The translations under genes were made by a program, and so were the position numbers. Positions 27,598 through 36,351 of a stretch of 64,000 bases of DNA are shown here, one piece after another. Source of the DNA: Weissella hellenica (lineage in GTDB: Bacteria; Bacillota; Bacilli; Lactobacillales; Lactobacillaceae). The notes below the pieces were generated by a model, which was given only the letters and a program-made list of their open reading frames with translations, searched no databases and was not told the DNA's origin. The stretch spans positions 1-64,000 of the forward strand of contig NZ_BJEG01000006.1 in the NCBI RefSeq assembly GCF_005405545.1, written 5' to 3'. Position 1 is the stretch's first letter. Each line of letters starts with the position of its first letter.

Positions 27598-27933
27598 CTA
27601 CTTACCTTGAATCACAACGCGATCTCCCTTAATTTCAAAATGTGCTCGTCCCATCTGCTGTACTTGAGCGGATGTTAAATACCCAGAATTCATTAATGTT
27701 GATAACGTTATATCTTGTCGGTCTGTATCATTATGCGTAATTCGATACATATTTACCTGATTTTGCAAAGTATTCAACAATACTGTTTGCTGCTTTTCTT
27801 CAGCCATTTTTCGAATACTAAATACGTTTGGGTAAATGAGTACTACTAATAATCCAACAATAAATAAAGTTGTCACAACTTCGATTAATGTAAAACCTTT
27901 CCGTGTACGAACATGCCGTTGCTTTTTAATCAT
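27598..27933 (-). CDS. comGC: Major pseudopilin ComGC
   Basis: The main subunit of the DNA-uptake pseudopilus, 111 residues from the ATG at 27933. Basic leader MIKKQRHVRTRKG then FTLIEVVTTLFIVGLLVVLI, a textbook type IV prepilin cleavage site (G/F, Glu at +5) followed by the membrane helix. The start is set by GGGAGG nine bases upstream and by the ATGA overlap with comGB. The longer open frame to 28020 lies inside comGB and is not used. Confidence 0.95.
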   Translation of the reverse strand: MIKKQRHVRTRKGFTLIEVVTTLFIVGLLVVLIYPNVFSIRKMAEEKQQTVLLNTLQNQVNMYRITHNDTDRQDITLSTLMNSGYLTSAQVQQMGRAHFEIKGDRVVIQGK

Positions 27934-28922
27934 TGGATAATTCCTCCCATACTTTGATACATCGGTACAAGTGTTAAATAGTACATGCCAATCACAACCA
28001 CACCAATTACTGCAAAACAAATTGGCTGAATGAATGTCATATATTTTTGAATAAGTTCATCAAGTAATTGAAACTTACGTTGTGCTAATATTTGAAATTC
28101 TTCACCAACTTGATATTGTGGTTGCCCACGTGTGAACAGTAAAGCACATTCTTTTGGCAATAATTCTAACTCCAATATAAATTGATCAATTGTGCGCCCA
28201 TCACTTAACGCTTGCCAAGCTCGATCACCAATATAAGCAGTTAATTCATATTGTCGGGCTTGTTGCGCTCGCTTGACAATTGTTGCTAGTTCTACCCCAC
28301 TCGTTAACAATAATCCAAGCTGCAAGCAAATGTAATATTCAACACCCAGTTTAACCACTTTACCAACCAAAGGTACTTTCATTAATAGTTTTAATCGTTT
28401 ATACCATGACTGTTTTTTATAATAAAAAAAGATCCCTACAATACTTAAAATCCAACTGATAGCCCAATAATAAGTCATTTTTATATCTAATAATTGTAAA
28501 TTAACACCCAATTGCTGTAATTCTGGTAATAAAAATATGACAAACGCCATTAACATCAGTCCCAATAAAACTAATAACACAGCCGGATACAAAAGCACTT
28601 GTCGTAATTTACGGTATTGCAATAGGCGTTCACGTTCATGATGACCCAAAGCTTGTAACAATTTTATTAAACGACCATGTACGGCTGCAAAGTCTAGTTG
28701 TTGAATTAACTCTTGTCTGACATATGGTGTCATCACTTGTGAAAATGTTTCACCTGCCTGTAATGCTACTAAAATTAAATGCATTTGTTGCTTGGGTATT
28801 TTTAACAACACTTGTACCATTTTTAGCGCATTTTCTAAATCATACCCCACTGATAACAAATAACTTAAATTTTCAAAAAATTCCGCTTGCCTTTTGCGCT
28901 GCCACATGACTTTTTTCTTCAT
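27930..28922 (-). CDS. comGB: Competence pilus membrane protein ComGB
   Basis: A 330-residue polytopic protein of the GspF/PilC type II secretion family, the platform for pseudopilus assembly. Three membrane segments are apparent (about 110-135, 150-170 and 300-325) with two cytoplasmic F domains between. It overlaps comGA by 50 bases; the ATG at 28922 has GGAG seven bases upstream. It ends in an ATGA overlap with comGC. Confidence 0.95.
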   Translation of the reverse strand: MKKKVMWQRKRQAEFFENLSYLLSVGYDLENALKMVQVLLKIPKQQMHLILVALQAGETFSQVMTPYVRQELIQQLDFAAVHGRLIKLLQALGHHERERLLQYRKLRQVLLYPAVLLVLLGLMLMAFVIFLLPELQQLGVNLQLLDIKMTYYWAISWILSIVGIFFYYKKQSWYKRLKLLMKVPLVGKVVKLGVEYYICLQLGLLLTSGVELATIVKRAQQARQYELTAYIGDRAWQALSDGRTIDQFILELELLPKECALLFTRGQPQYQVGEEFQILAQRKFQLLDELIQKYMTFIQPICFAVIGVVVIGMYYLTLVPMYQSMGGIIQ

Positions 28923-29811
28923 TTTTTAACTCCACTAGTAATTTATCCATTTTATTACCACTGGTAATTTCCAATTGAACGTAGGACGCTGTTGATTGGT
29001 AATTCATTTTTTGATATCCTAAGCCCACTAAAATTTGCCGTAAAATATCTGCTGAAATCCCAAAAGATCGCAATCGATACCAAATACCAGTAATGGACAT
29101 AGCATGCACTGTACTTAAAATAAGATGACCACTTAATGCCGCTTGTGCAACAATTTGTGCCGTAGCAGCATCGCGAATTTCACCGATAATCATGACATCT
29201 GGATGGTGACGTAAAGCTAGTTTTAGTAGCTGCTCATAACTCATATTTGCAGCATCATTTACTTGAAGTTGTAAAAAATGTGGTGCAACCAATTCAACTG
29301 GGTCTTCAATCGTTAAGACCATTTTATTGTGTAAATACTTTGAAGCAGCATGATACATTGTCGTGGTTTTACCAGAGCCCATTTGTCCCGCCAATAATAT
29401 CAACCCTTGTTGGCATTCTAATAAATGCCCCAATTCGGTCATCTTATTTGCAGGTCGCCATTGTAACCCATTATCTTCCATATCGTAAATTAAACGAATG
29501 ACTACTGACTCACGATTTAAAAAATCTGCTACACTAGAAATTCGTAAATACAAGGATTGTTCATTTAACAAATAGTGCCAACGTCCTAATTGTGGTCGGC
29601 GAATTTCACTAATATCCATACAAGCTGAAAATTTAATATGCCGAATAATTGCTTCCCCACAGTCACCATCTAACTGACCAATCTTGTTTAACCCGTTTGT
29701 AGCATAAGTTAATACTTGAAATCCTTCTTGGTTTGGTAAAATATAAATGTCACTAACATGGTCACTTGCTGCTTTTTTTAATAAGTCGTAAAACGTTTTT
29801 TTAATTTGCAC
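28873..29811 (-). CDS. comGA: Competence pilus assembly ATPase ComGA
   Basis: The PilB/GspE-family ATPase that drives pseudopilus assembly, 312 residues. Walker A GQMGSGKTTT, Asp box TIEDPVE, and LRHHPDVMIIGEIRD (Walker B) are complete. The start is a GTG, ten bases after AGGAGG. First gene of the comG operon. The promoter region (29812-29863) is short; I could not see a canonical sigma-70 box or the TACGAATA-type ComX box, so it may use an alternative competence sigma factor. Confidence 0.96.
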   Translation of the reverse strand: MQIKKTFYDLLKKAASDHVSDIYILPNQEGFQVLTYATNGLNKIGQLDGDCGEAIIRHIKFSACMDISEIRRPQLGRWHYLLNEQSLYLRISSVADFLNRESVVIRLIYDMEDNGLQWRPANKMTELGHLLECQQGLILLAGQMGSGKTTTMYHAASKYLHNKMVLTIEDPVELVAPHFLQLQVNDAANMSYEQLLKLALRHHPDVMIIGEIRDAATAQIVAQAALSGHLILSTVHAMSITGIWYRLRSFGISADILRQILVGLGYQKMNYQSTASYVQLEITSGNKMDKLLVELKNEEKSHVAAQKASGIF

Positions 29812-29863
29812 AATTTTTTAACCTCCTAACATATACAGGGACGTCAGTATGCTAAAAATGTCC

Positions 29864-29904
29864 AAAAAAAATCTCAAAAGTGATGATGCACCTTTGAGAT
29901 TTTT
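29864..29904 (-). terminator. Terminator after the purine permease gene
   Basis: A hairpin AAAAATCTCAAAAG, loop, CCTTTGAGATTTTT with flanking A and T runs, ten bases after the permease stop. It seals this gene from the comG operon downstream and would also stop plus-strand transcription. Confidence 0.82.
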
Positions 29905-29914
29905 AAAATAATAT

Positions 29915-31366
29915 TTAATTTAGCGCCATAACAACGAAATTCAAAACAAACAATATTGAAACCAGCCATAAAATAATGCTGATTTCACTGAACTTACGTT
30001 TAACACTCTTAATCAGAACAAAGAAGATAAATCCAGCAGCAATACCATATGAAATTGAATATGAAAATGCCATAAATGCCGCTGTAAAGAATGCTGGAAT
30101 AGCAATTTCAATGTCATCCCAATCAATTAGCTTAAATTCATTCATCATCATAATTCCTACAACGACCAAGATAGGTGCTGTTGCAGCACTAGGAATAACG
30201 TTAACTAATGGTGCAGCAATAATTGAGAACAAGAAACCGATCGCAACTACAACCGCTGTTAGACCCGTACGACCCCCAGCTTTAATACCAATCGATGCTT
30301 CAATAAAGGTTGTTGTGTTTGACGTTCCAAAAATTCCCGCAAACATTGTTGCAAATGTATCCGCAACTAACCCACGATCCATTTTTGATTTAAACCCTTT
30401 ATTTTCATAGAATTCTTTTTGATCTGCTGGTGAAAAAATACCAGTTGAAATACCAGTTCCAATAAACGTACCAATTGCATCAAACAAACCAGAAAGCCCC
30501 ATTGAAAAGACTGTTAAAATCACAATTAAAATGTCCTTTGGTGAGGTAAACATTGACCACAAGCCATGTGTGCCTAACGCTTGTCCAAAAATAGATCCAA
30601 AGTCATGGAAGGTTGTTGAAAATGCTGATAAACCACTAATATGTGTATTCGTAACACCCATTGGTATACCAATCAAAGTCGTTACAAATACTGAAATCAA
30701 GAAGGCACCTGGCACGTTTGCAATCACTAACAAAACTAATAATACCAAACCAATTAATGCTAATAAAACAGCTGGATCAGTAAAAGAAGTTAATTGTGGT
30801 GTTGTTCCCCCATTAGAGGTTAGGGTTTCAACAACTTTCGCACCACCACCGTCAAACGGTTTATTATTTAAAGAAATGATATTTTGCCCATCAACTAAAA
30901 AGTCAATAAAACCAGCATTCTTTAAGCCAATGTATGCAATGTAAAGGCCAATTCCAGCCGCAATGGCATGCTTTAGCTGTACCGGAATTGATTTAACAAT
31001 CAAAGAACGGACTTTTGTTAGCGTAATAATAACATCAACTAAACCAACCAAAAATACCATCCCCAGTGCTTGTTGCCAAGTGTAACCTAGCCCAAACACA
31101 ATTGTATAAGTAAACATGGCCTGCATACCAATTGAAGGTGCTAATGCATAAGGTAAATTAGCAAATAATCCTGTAATTAAAGTACCCGTTACAGCAGTTA
31201 AAATAGTTGCTAAGAACACACCTTGACTAGGCATTCCCGTCAATGCAAGGACTGACGGATTTAAAAAGATAATATAAGCCATCGCAACAAAAGTCGTCAT
31301 ACCGGCAATAATTTCAGTACGTACATTTGTATTGTTTTCTGATAGCTTAAAGAAACGTTCCAACAT
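29915..31366 (-). CDS. NCS2/AzgA-type purine permease
   Basis: A 483-residue nucleobase permease of the AzgA branch (adenine, guanine, hypoxanthine; PbuG/PbuO-like). Twelve or more hydrophobic segments are apparent. Motifs include the start TEIIAGMTTFVAMAYIIFLN, ALAPSIGMQAMFTYTIV (family APGMG.NA.F variant), and TTFIEASIGIKAGGRTGL. Exact substrate is not decided by sequence. It is a single-gene unit with a long leader but no purine riboswitch that I can recognise. The ATG is preceded by GGGAGAAG. Confidence 0.93.
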   Translation of the reverse strand: MLERFFKLSENNTNVRTEIIAGMTTFVAMAYIIFLNPSVLALTGMPSQGVFLATILTAVTGTLITGLFANLPYALAPSIGMQAMFTYTIVFGLGYTWQQALGMVFLVGLVDVIITLTKVRSLIVKSIPVQLKHAIAAGIGLYIAYIGLKNAGFIDFLVDGQNIISLNNKPFDGGGAKVVETLTSNGGTTPQLTSFTDPAVLLALIGLVLLVLLVIANVPGAFLISVFVTTLIGIPMGVTNTHISGLSAFSTTFHDFGSIFGQALGTHGLWSMFTSPKDILIVILTVFSMGLSGLFDAIGTFIGTGISTGIFSPADQKEFYENKGFKSKMDRGLVADTFATMFAGIFGTSNTTTFIEASIGIKAGGRTGLTAVVVAIGFLFSIIAAPLVNVIPSAATAPILVVVGIMMMNEFKLIDWDDIEIAIPAFFTAAFMAFSYSISYGIAAGFIFFVLIKSVKRKFSEISIILWLVSILFVLNFVVMALN

Positions 31367-31571
31367 AATAAGTTCTTCTCCCTAATAAAACATGTCAACG
31401 TCATTTGAAAACATGGCCTATCCAATAGAGAGTTTTCATCTAGATACATATAGTGTATACATGATAATCTATTAATTCTCTTATGTTTAAGTCTGTGGCA
31501 AAACACGTTAACGACTTTATTCAAATAAATTTAACCATATCTCTAAATCAGAAAATAGTCAATTCATTTTC
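31367..31571 (-). other. Leader of the purine permease gene with nested hairpin
   Basis: About 205 bases without a gene. A hairpin at 31406-31438 pairs TGAAAAC with GTTTTCA and encloses a second stem CTAT-3nt-ATAG. No T run follows it. The purine riboswitch core elements (GTTTCTAC and the CCGTAAAT-like arm) are not present. AT-rich TATACA-like boxes around 31450-31460 could be the promoter, but no clear pair is seen. Confidence 0.35.
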
Positions 31572-31607
31572 AAAAAAAGAACTTGTTTTAATAACAAGTT
31601 CTTTTTT
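31572..31607 (-). terminator. Terminator after yebC
   Basis: Perfect hairpin AAAAAAGAACTTGTT-TTAAT-AACAAGTTCTTTTTT three bases past the yebC stop; symmetric A and T runs let it act in both directions. Confidence 0.88.
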
Positions 31608-31610
31608 GAG

Positions 31611-32333
31611 TTATTCAGCTGTTGTATAAACGACTTGAACATCTTCGTTTTCTTCAAGCTCAGAAACTAATCCAGCTAATGATTCTTGCTTATCCTCAGG
31701 AACTGCCATTGGATTTTGTGCAACCATTGTAACTTCATCGTTACTGAATACATAACCTTTTTCTATTAGTGCATCACGTACTTCTGGAAAGGCCTTTGGT
31801 TCAGTATAAATTTCAAATTGATCATCAAATGTTTTCATGTCATCTGCACCAGCATCCAACATATCTTCAAACAATTGATCCTCATCAATTTCAGTATCTT
31901 CATCACGCTCAATTTCAAGGTAACCCTTACGATCGAATTGGAATGCAACTGATCCTGATGTTCCTAATTCACCACCAAAGTGCTTGAATGAAGCACGAAC
32001 AGATGCAGCTGTACGATTAGTGTTATCTGTTAAAGCTTCAACTAAAACAGCAATACCAGCTGGTCCATAACCTTCATAAGTTAGTTCTTGATAGTTAGCA
32101 CCATCTGCACCAGAAGCCTTATCCAAAGCACGTTGGATATTATCTTTTGGCATGTTGGCTGCTTTTGCTTTGTCGATAACCAAACGCAAACCTGAGTTTG
32201 AATCTGGGTCAACACCACCTGATTTAGCTGCCGTGTACAAATCACGAGCTAACTTTTGGAAAATCTTACCACGCTTCGCATCTTGGGCGTTCTTACGTCC
32301 TTGGATGTTATGCCATTTACTATGTCCTGACAT
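31611..32333 (-). CDS. YebC/PmpR family protein
   Basis: A 240-residue YebC-family protein (TACO1 relative), opening [20 protein letters not shown], with [20 protein letters not shown] and the [19 protein letters not shown] block. Long annotated as transcription regulators; recent work assigns the family a role in helping ribosomes through stall-prone motifs. Single-gene unit with its own promoter and terminator. The acidic C-terminal half is typical. Confidence 0.96.
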   Translation of the reverse strand: MSGHSKWHNIQGRKNAQDAKRGKIFQKLARDLYTAAKSGGVDPDSNSGLRLVIDKAKAANMPKDNIQRALDKASGADGANYQELTYEGYGPAGIAVLVEALTDNTNRTAASVRASFKHFGGELGTSGSVAFQFDRKGYLEIERDEDTEIDEDQLFEDMLDAGADDMKTFDDQFEIYTEPKAFPEVRDALIEKGYVFSNDEVTMVAQNPMAVPEDKQESLAGLVSELEENEDVQVVYTTAE

Positions 32334-32370
32334 TTCAGAAACCCCTTTTCTATCGAAAATTTATCGTCTT

Positions 32371-32379
32371 ATTATACCA
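32371..32379 (-). promoter_or_regulatory. Extended -10 promoter of yebC
   Basis: TGGTATAAT on the minus strand, 37 bases upstream of the yebC start and just after the recD2 stop. The -35 position overlaps the end of recD2 and is weak. Confidence 0.6.
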
Positions 32380-32385
32380 TATAAA

Positions 32386-34926
32386 TTAAGTGTTTGCCAG
32401 TTTTTCATTATTATTCGGCATAAAATCATATGGTGTTAATCCTTCTAACCCAATATTTGGATCAATACCATTTTGTTCAATTAATGCCATTGTCAACACA
32501 ATATCCTTGGCCGCCGAATTATTTGGCACGTCTTTATCTTGCAAACTAATATCATCATGTTGACCATCAGTCACAACAGGTTCACTCACCTTTAATATCT
32601 CTTGTTGTGCGATTTTAGCTGGTTGTGTCTCATCTTTTTTCCCAGTCGCATATTCTATAATACGCGCCTGTAAATTTGTATGTCGATTCACACCTAAAGT
32701 TACAACAGCTTTTTGATAAGCACTTAGTTGGCCAATTAACACAAGTGATTCACTTGCCCGCGTAAGGCCTGTATACAATAAATTACGTTGTAACATTCTA
32801 AAAAAAGCATCTACAAGTGGCATAATGACTAATTTATATTCAGTCCCTTGTGATTTATGAATTGTTGTGGCGTAAGCTAGCGTAATATTTTGCCAGTTTT
32901 CGCGCGTATAAATGACTTCACCTGTATCAAAATCAACTACCAATTTATCTTTTTTATCAGGGTTTGTTTTATCCTTAGCTAATAAAACACTCGTGATATA
33001 ACCAATATCACCATTAAAAACATTGTTTTCTGGATCATTAGCTGTTTGCATCACTTTATCACCAACACGATAATTAAATGATTGCTTATCTTTTTTTATA
33101 TTGATAGATTTTTTCTTACTTGTTGCTGGGTTAAAAATATTTTGAACAATTTCATTCAAATGATTTACGCCCGCTTGTGTCCGGTACATTGGTGCCAATA
33201 TTTGCATATCAGCAACTGAATTACCTTTGTTTTTCCAGCTTTCAGCAATTTTTTCAACTAATTTTGGCACTGTATTAACATTAGCAGGAAAAAATGACCG
33301 ATCAATTTGTTGTTCGGTAAAATCAGCTGGTAATCGGCCATTTTTAACGCCATTTGCCAACGAAATAATTGTAGAACCCTTTCCTTGGCGATGGATAGTT
33401 TCTAATTCACGATAATTTAATAAACCACTCGCCAATAGGTCATAAAAAACACGTCCTGGCCCCACAGATGGCAACTGGTCTTTGTCACCGACTAAAATAA
33501 TTTGCATGTCTGCTTGAACAGCTAATAATAATATTGCAAATAGTTGCGTATCAACCATCGACATTTCATCAATAACTAATAAATTACCTGATATTTCTTC
33601 AATATCAATATCATTAATATTGGCCTCACGCCCTGTGATACCTAATAAATGATGTATTGTGGTTGCTACCATTCCAGTTGATTCTTGTAATCTTTTAGCA
33701 GCTCGACCTGTGGGAGCTGCTAAATGAATACTATCATCAATTTGATCACTTTTTAGGCCATCAGCTCGTAATAATTTTTTTAAAGTTGCGACAACACCAC
33801 TAATAATTGTGGTTTTACCTGTTCCAGGACCACCTGTCAAAATAAATAATTGATTAGTTAATGCTGCAATAATTGCTTCTTTTTGTGTCACATCATAGTC
33901 AAAATCGTTAGCAGACTCGACCTCATTCAATACATCTACGACTTGTTTACGTGAATAGGTAGACTTACTTTGTTGTGTTAAATTAACTAAACGTTCAGCT
34001 ATTTGATTTTCTGCTTCATATATTTCTTGGATGTAAAAATAATTACCATCAACAACTACAATCCCCTCAGTGGTTAAAGTTAACAACGCTTTTTTTAGCA
34101 ACTCATCATTCACAATTGCTTGTTGCCCTTTACCTAACAACGCTTTAGCACTGCTCAATAATTCAGGTAGCACCATATAAGTATCGCCCGAATTAAAAGT
34201 TTTATTGTTAATTGTCTCAATAACACCCGCTTTAATCCGACGCTCATCTAAAGGATCAATACCTTCTTGTAAAGCAAACTGATCAATTCGTTTGAATGAT
34301 ACGCCATCGATATCTCTAACCAACTGATATGGATTATCTTTTAATATTTGTAATGTACTCTTTTGGTATTTTTGATATATAGCCATCGATAAAGTCGATC
34401 CAAAACCGAAATCATTTAAAGCGATAATCGCACGTTCCATCCCATCAGCTTTAGCCAATTTATCAACAATGACTTGTTGCAATTCCTTTGAGATATGTAG
34501 ATTCTTTAATACCTCAGCATTATCTAAAATTAATTCAATCGCATTAACACCCAATTCGTCAACAATTTTCGTTGCCGTTGCTTTTCCAACGCCAGGAAAG
34601 TTTTCACTAGATAGATATTTCACTAAACCTGATGCCGTACTTGTTGCTTGTCGATGATAATTATTAGCAATAAATTGTATACCGTAACGAGGATGCTCTT
34701 TTAATTGACCAGTAAATTCATAGCTAGACCCAATTTGAATATCCCCAAAACTACCAGTAATGGTTATCTCATCATCATTAAAATCAAAATTTTTATCAGA
34801 AATTTCAAGTCGTAATACTTTATAAAACGAATCTGATGCTGAAAATAAAACTGTTTGTAGTTGACCTGTGACTTGAGGAATTAAAACCATTTCATCTTCT
34901 AACCTATCATTCTGACTTGGTCCCAT
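32386..34926 (-). CDS. recD2: RecD2-type 5'-3' DNA helicase
   Basis: An SF1B helicase of the RecD2 group found in organisms without RecBC, involved in replication fork upkeep. It has 846 residues: an N-terminal OB and helix-hairpin-helix region (about 1-200), Walker A LTGGPGTGKTTI (about 350), motif II DEMSM, GDKDQLPSVGPG, and a C-terminal TTIHKSQGTEYKLV motif. The ATG at 34926 has GGGAG eight bases upstream and overlaps the preceding TPR gene by 20 bases. The Gln- and Asp-rich last 100 residues are a likely flexible tail. Confidence 0.96.
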   Translation of the reverse strand: MGPSQNDRLEDEMVLIPQVTGQLQTVLFSASDSFYKVLRLEISDKNFDFNDDEITITGSFGDIQIGSSYEFTGQLKEHPRYGIQFIANNYHRQATSTASGLVKYLSSENFPGVGKATATKIVDELGVNAIELILDNAEVLKNLHISKELQQVIVDKLAKADGMERAIIALNDFGFGSTLSMAIYQKYQKSTLQILKDNPYQLVRDIDGVSFKRIDQFALQEGIDPLDERRIKAGVIETINNKTFNSGDTYMVLPELLSSAKALLGKGQQAIVNDELLKKALLTLTTEGIVVVDGNYFYIQEIYEAENQIAERLVNLTQQSKSTYSRKQVVDVLNEVESANDFDYDVTQKEAIIAALTNQLFILTGGPGTGKTTIISGVVATLKKLLRADGLKSDQIDDSIHLAAPTGRAAKRLQESTGMVATTIHHLLGITGREANINDIDIEEISGNLLVIDEMSMVDTQLFAILLLAVQADMQIILVGDKDQLPSVGPGRVFYDLLASGLLNYRELETIHRQGKGSTIISLANGVKNGRLPADFTEQQIDRSFFPANVNTVPKLVEKIAESWKNKGNSVADMQILAPMYRTQAGVNHLNEIVQNIFNPATSKKKSINIKKDKQSFNYRVGDKVMQTANDPENNVFNGDIGYITSVLLAKDKTNPDKKDKLVVDFDTGEVIYTRENWQNITLAYATTIHKSQGTEYKLVIMPLVDAFFRMLQRNLLYTGLTRASESLVLIGQLSAYQKAVVTLGVNRHTNLQARIIEYATGKKDETQPAKIAQQEILKVSEPVVTDGQHDDISLQDKDVPNNSAAKDIVLTMALIEQNGIDPNIGLEGLTPYDFMPNNNEKLANT

Positions 34927-35575
34927 TCTTCTGACTCCCTAACATAATTGTGATTAATTCATCGAGCCGGCTAGCATCTTGTTGATATTGTTTTGAATCA
35001 ATTTGCTTAGCCTTCATTAACCATGAATTGTCTTTAGGCATCGTTACTTGTGTAATCAGGCCTAAGCCAAAGTTGGCAGCATAATTTTTTTCATCTAAGT
35101 GCAGTACTGTTTCAAAAACTTTTTTTGCATTTGACAAGTCGCCTAAACTCAACCAAATATTTCCTAGTAAAACTTGAATTTTTAAATCATGCGCATTTTG
35201 CTGAACAGCGGTCAAAGCAAACACCAGTGCTTGTTTAAATTTATTTTGTGCATAAAAGCTTTGTGCTTGCATCACAATTGCATCATATTGTAATTTTTTA
35301 GACGTAATTTTATCAAAAAAAGTCGCAGCTCGTGCGTAATCAGCCGCTGTATAATAAACATTTCCAGTTGCATATAATAACGCTTGTTGTGCTTGATCAT
35401 TATCTTTAAACAATGACAAACTTTTTAGTGCTAATTCTTCAGCCGTAACCAGTTCATCAGTAACTGTTAATAAACTTATCAAATCAACATATGCCTGCCA
35501 ATGATTTGGATTTTTAGAAATATCTTTAACTAAATCTTGTATATTTTTTTGTACCTTATCATTTACCTTAGACAT
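34907..35575 (-). CDS. TPR-repeat protein
   Basis: A 222-residue all-helical protein with several tetratricopeptide repeats (about 20-190), for instance around ALLYATGNVYYTAADYARAA and LGNIWLSLGDLSNAKKVFET. No signal peptide or membrane segment. TPR proteins are scaffolds for protein contacts; the partner is unknown. It overlaps recD2 by 20 bases, and this TPR-recD2 pairing is conserved in lactobacilli. Function not assigned. Confidence 0.85.
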   Translation of the reverse strand: MSKVNDKVQKNIQDLVKDISKNPNHWQAYVDLISLLTVTDELVTAEELALKSLSLFKDNDQAQQALLYATGNVYYTAADYARAATFFDKITSKKLQYDAIVMQAQSFYAQNKFKQALVFALTAVQQNAHDLKIQVLLGNIWLSLGDLSNAKKVFETVLHLDEKNYAANFGLGLITQVTMPKDNSWLMKAKQIDSKQYQQDASRLDELITIMLGSQKNGTKSE

Positions 35576-35592
35576 TTGCTTTCTCCATTTAT

Positions 35593-36255
35593 TTAAATTG
35601 TATTCAATTCACTAGCTAACTCATCTAAATAACTTGTATCATTACGCAATAATTCCGTAAAATTTTGCCCATCCGTTGTTTCCAAAATCGAAGTACTTGT
35701 ATTTCCCAAGCCACCACGATCACGCAAATGAGCAAGTGGTATATTTAATAGCCCACCCATTCCTGTCGTCAAGGCTGCCCCATGACTAAAGAATATTAAG
35801 TTAACATCTGGTCCGCCATACATTGTAACTGCTTCTTGAACCGCCATTTTAAAGCGTGCTTGTACTTGTGGAAATGTTTCAGCCCCTGATACTAAAGTCG
35901 CATCAAATTTTTCTGGATGATGGCGTGATGCTTCGTACATCTCTGCCCAATTTTGTTTAACCTCATGAAAAGTTTTACCTTCCCAAATACCAAAAGAAAA
36001 CTCTTTTAGACCTTCTTGCACAGTTAGCGCTGGTTTGTGATCTAAATAAGCCAAAGTCTGTTCAGCTGTATCTACTGCACGCTTAATCGGACTTGTAAAG
36101 GCATGTTTAAAATTAATATGCTGTAAATGTTGCCCCAACTTGATAATTTGATCAGTCGATTCTGGTAATAATGGTGAATCGCCGCCGGATCCTTGAAACC
36201 GTCCTTCAGCATTCCAGACAGTCTTTCCGTGGCGGATAAAATATAATTTCGTCAT
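35593..36255 (-). CDS. Histidine phosphatase family protein (phosphoglycerate mutase-like)
   Basis: A 220-residue member of the histidine phosphatase superfamily. The phospho-acceptor His is in YFIRHGKTVWNAEGRFQG near the N-terminus, with a second His in FFSHGAALTTGM. It is likely a broad phosphatase rather than the glycolytic mutase. The ATG at 36255 has GGAG nine bases upstream; the TTG at 36270 lies too close to that site. It is upstream of the TPR-recD2 pair. Confidence 0.92.
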   Translation of the reverse strand: MTKLYFIRHGKTVWNAEGRFQGSGGDSPLLPESTDQIIKLGQHLQHINFKHAFTSPIKRAVDTAEQTLAYLDHKPALTVQEGLKEFSFGIWEGKTFHEVKQNWAEMYEASRHHPEKFDATLVSGAETFPQVQARFKMAVQEAVTMYGGPDVNLIFFSHGAALTTGMGGLLNIPLAHLRDRGGLGNTSTSILETTDGQNFTELLRNDTSYLDELASELNTI

Positions 36256-36303
36256 GCAGTGATTCTCCAATCAAATTTTAGGTTATTATCTTTTATTATA
36301 ATC

Positions 36304-36340
36304 AAAAAAACGATTAGAAACAAAAGTTCTAATCGTTTTA
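36304..36340 (-). terminator. Terminator after ileS
   Basis: Hairpin AAAACGATTAGAA-ACAAAAG-TTCTAATCGTTTT, twelve bases past the ileS stop, with a long A run on one side and a four-base T run on the other. Confidence 0.85.
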
Positions 36341-36351
36341 CTGTTAAAATT

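Noticed and set aside
27934-28020. N-terminal extension of ComGC rich in Cys
   Set aside because: It lies inside the comGB coding sequence; the ribosome binding site and prepilin leader place the start at 27933.
29976-30944. Two plus-strand frames opposite the permease gene
   Set aside because: Antisense shadows of a membrane protein gene; low-complexity Ile/Asn/Ala composition and no start signal.
31297-31524. Small minus-strand frame (75 codons) before the purine permease gene
   Set aside because: It overlaps the permease start in another frame, has no ribosome binding site and no recognisable composition.
31367-31571. Purine riboswitch upstream of the permease gene
   Set aside because: The conserved loop and junction sequences of the purine aptamer could not be found on the coding strand.
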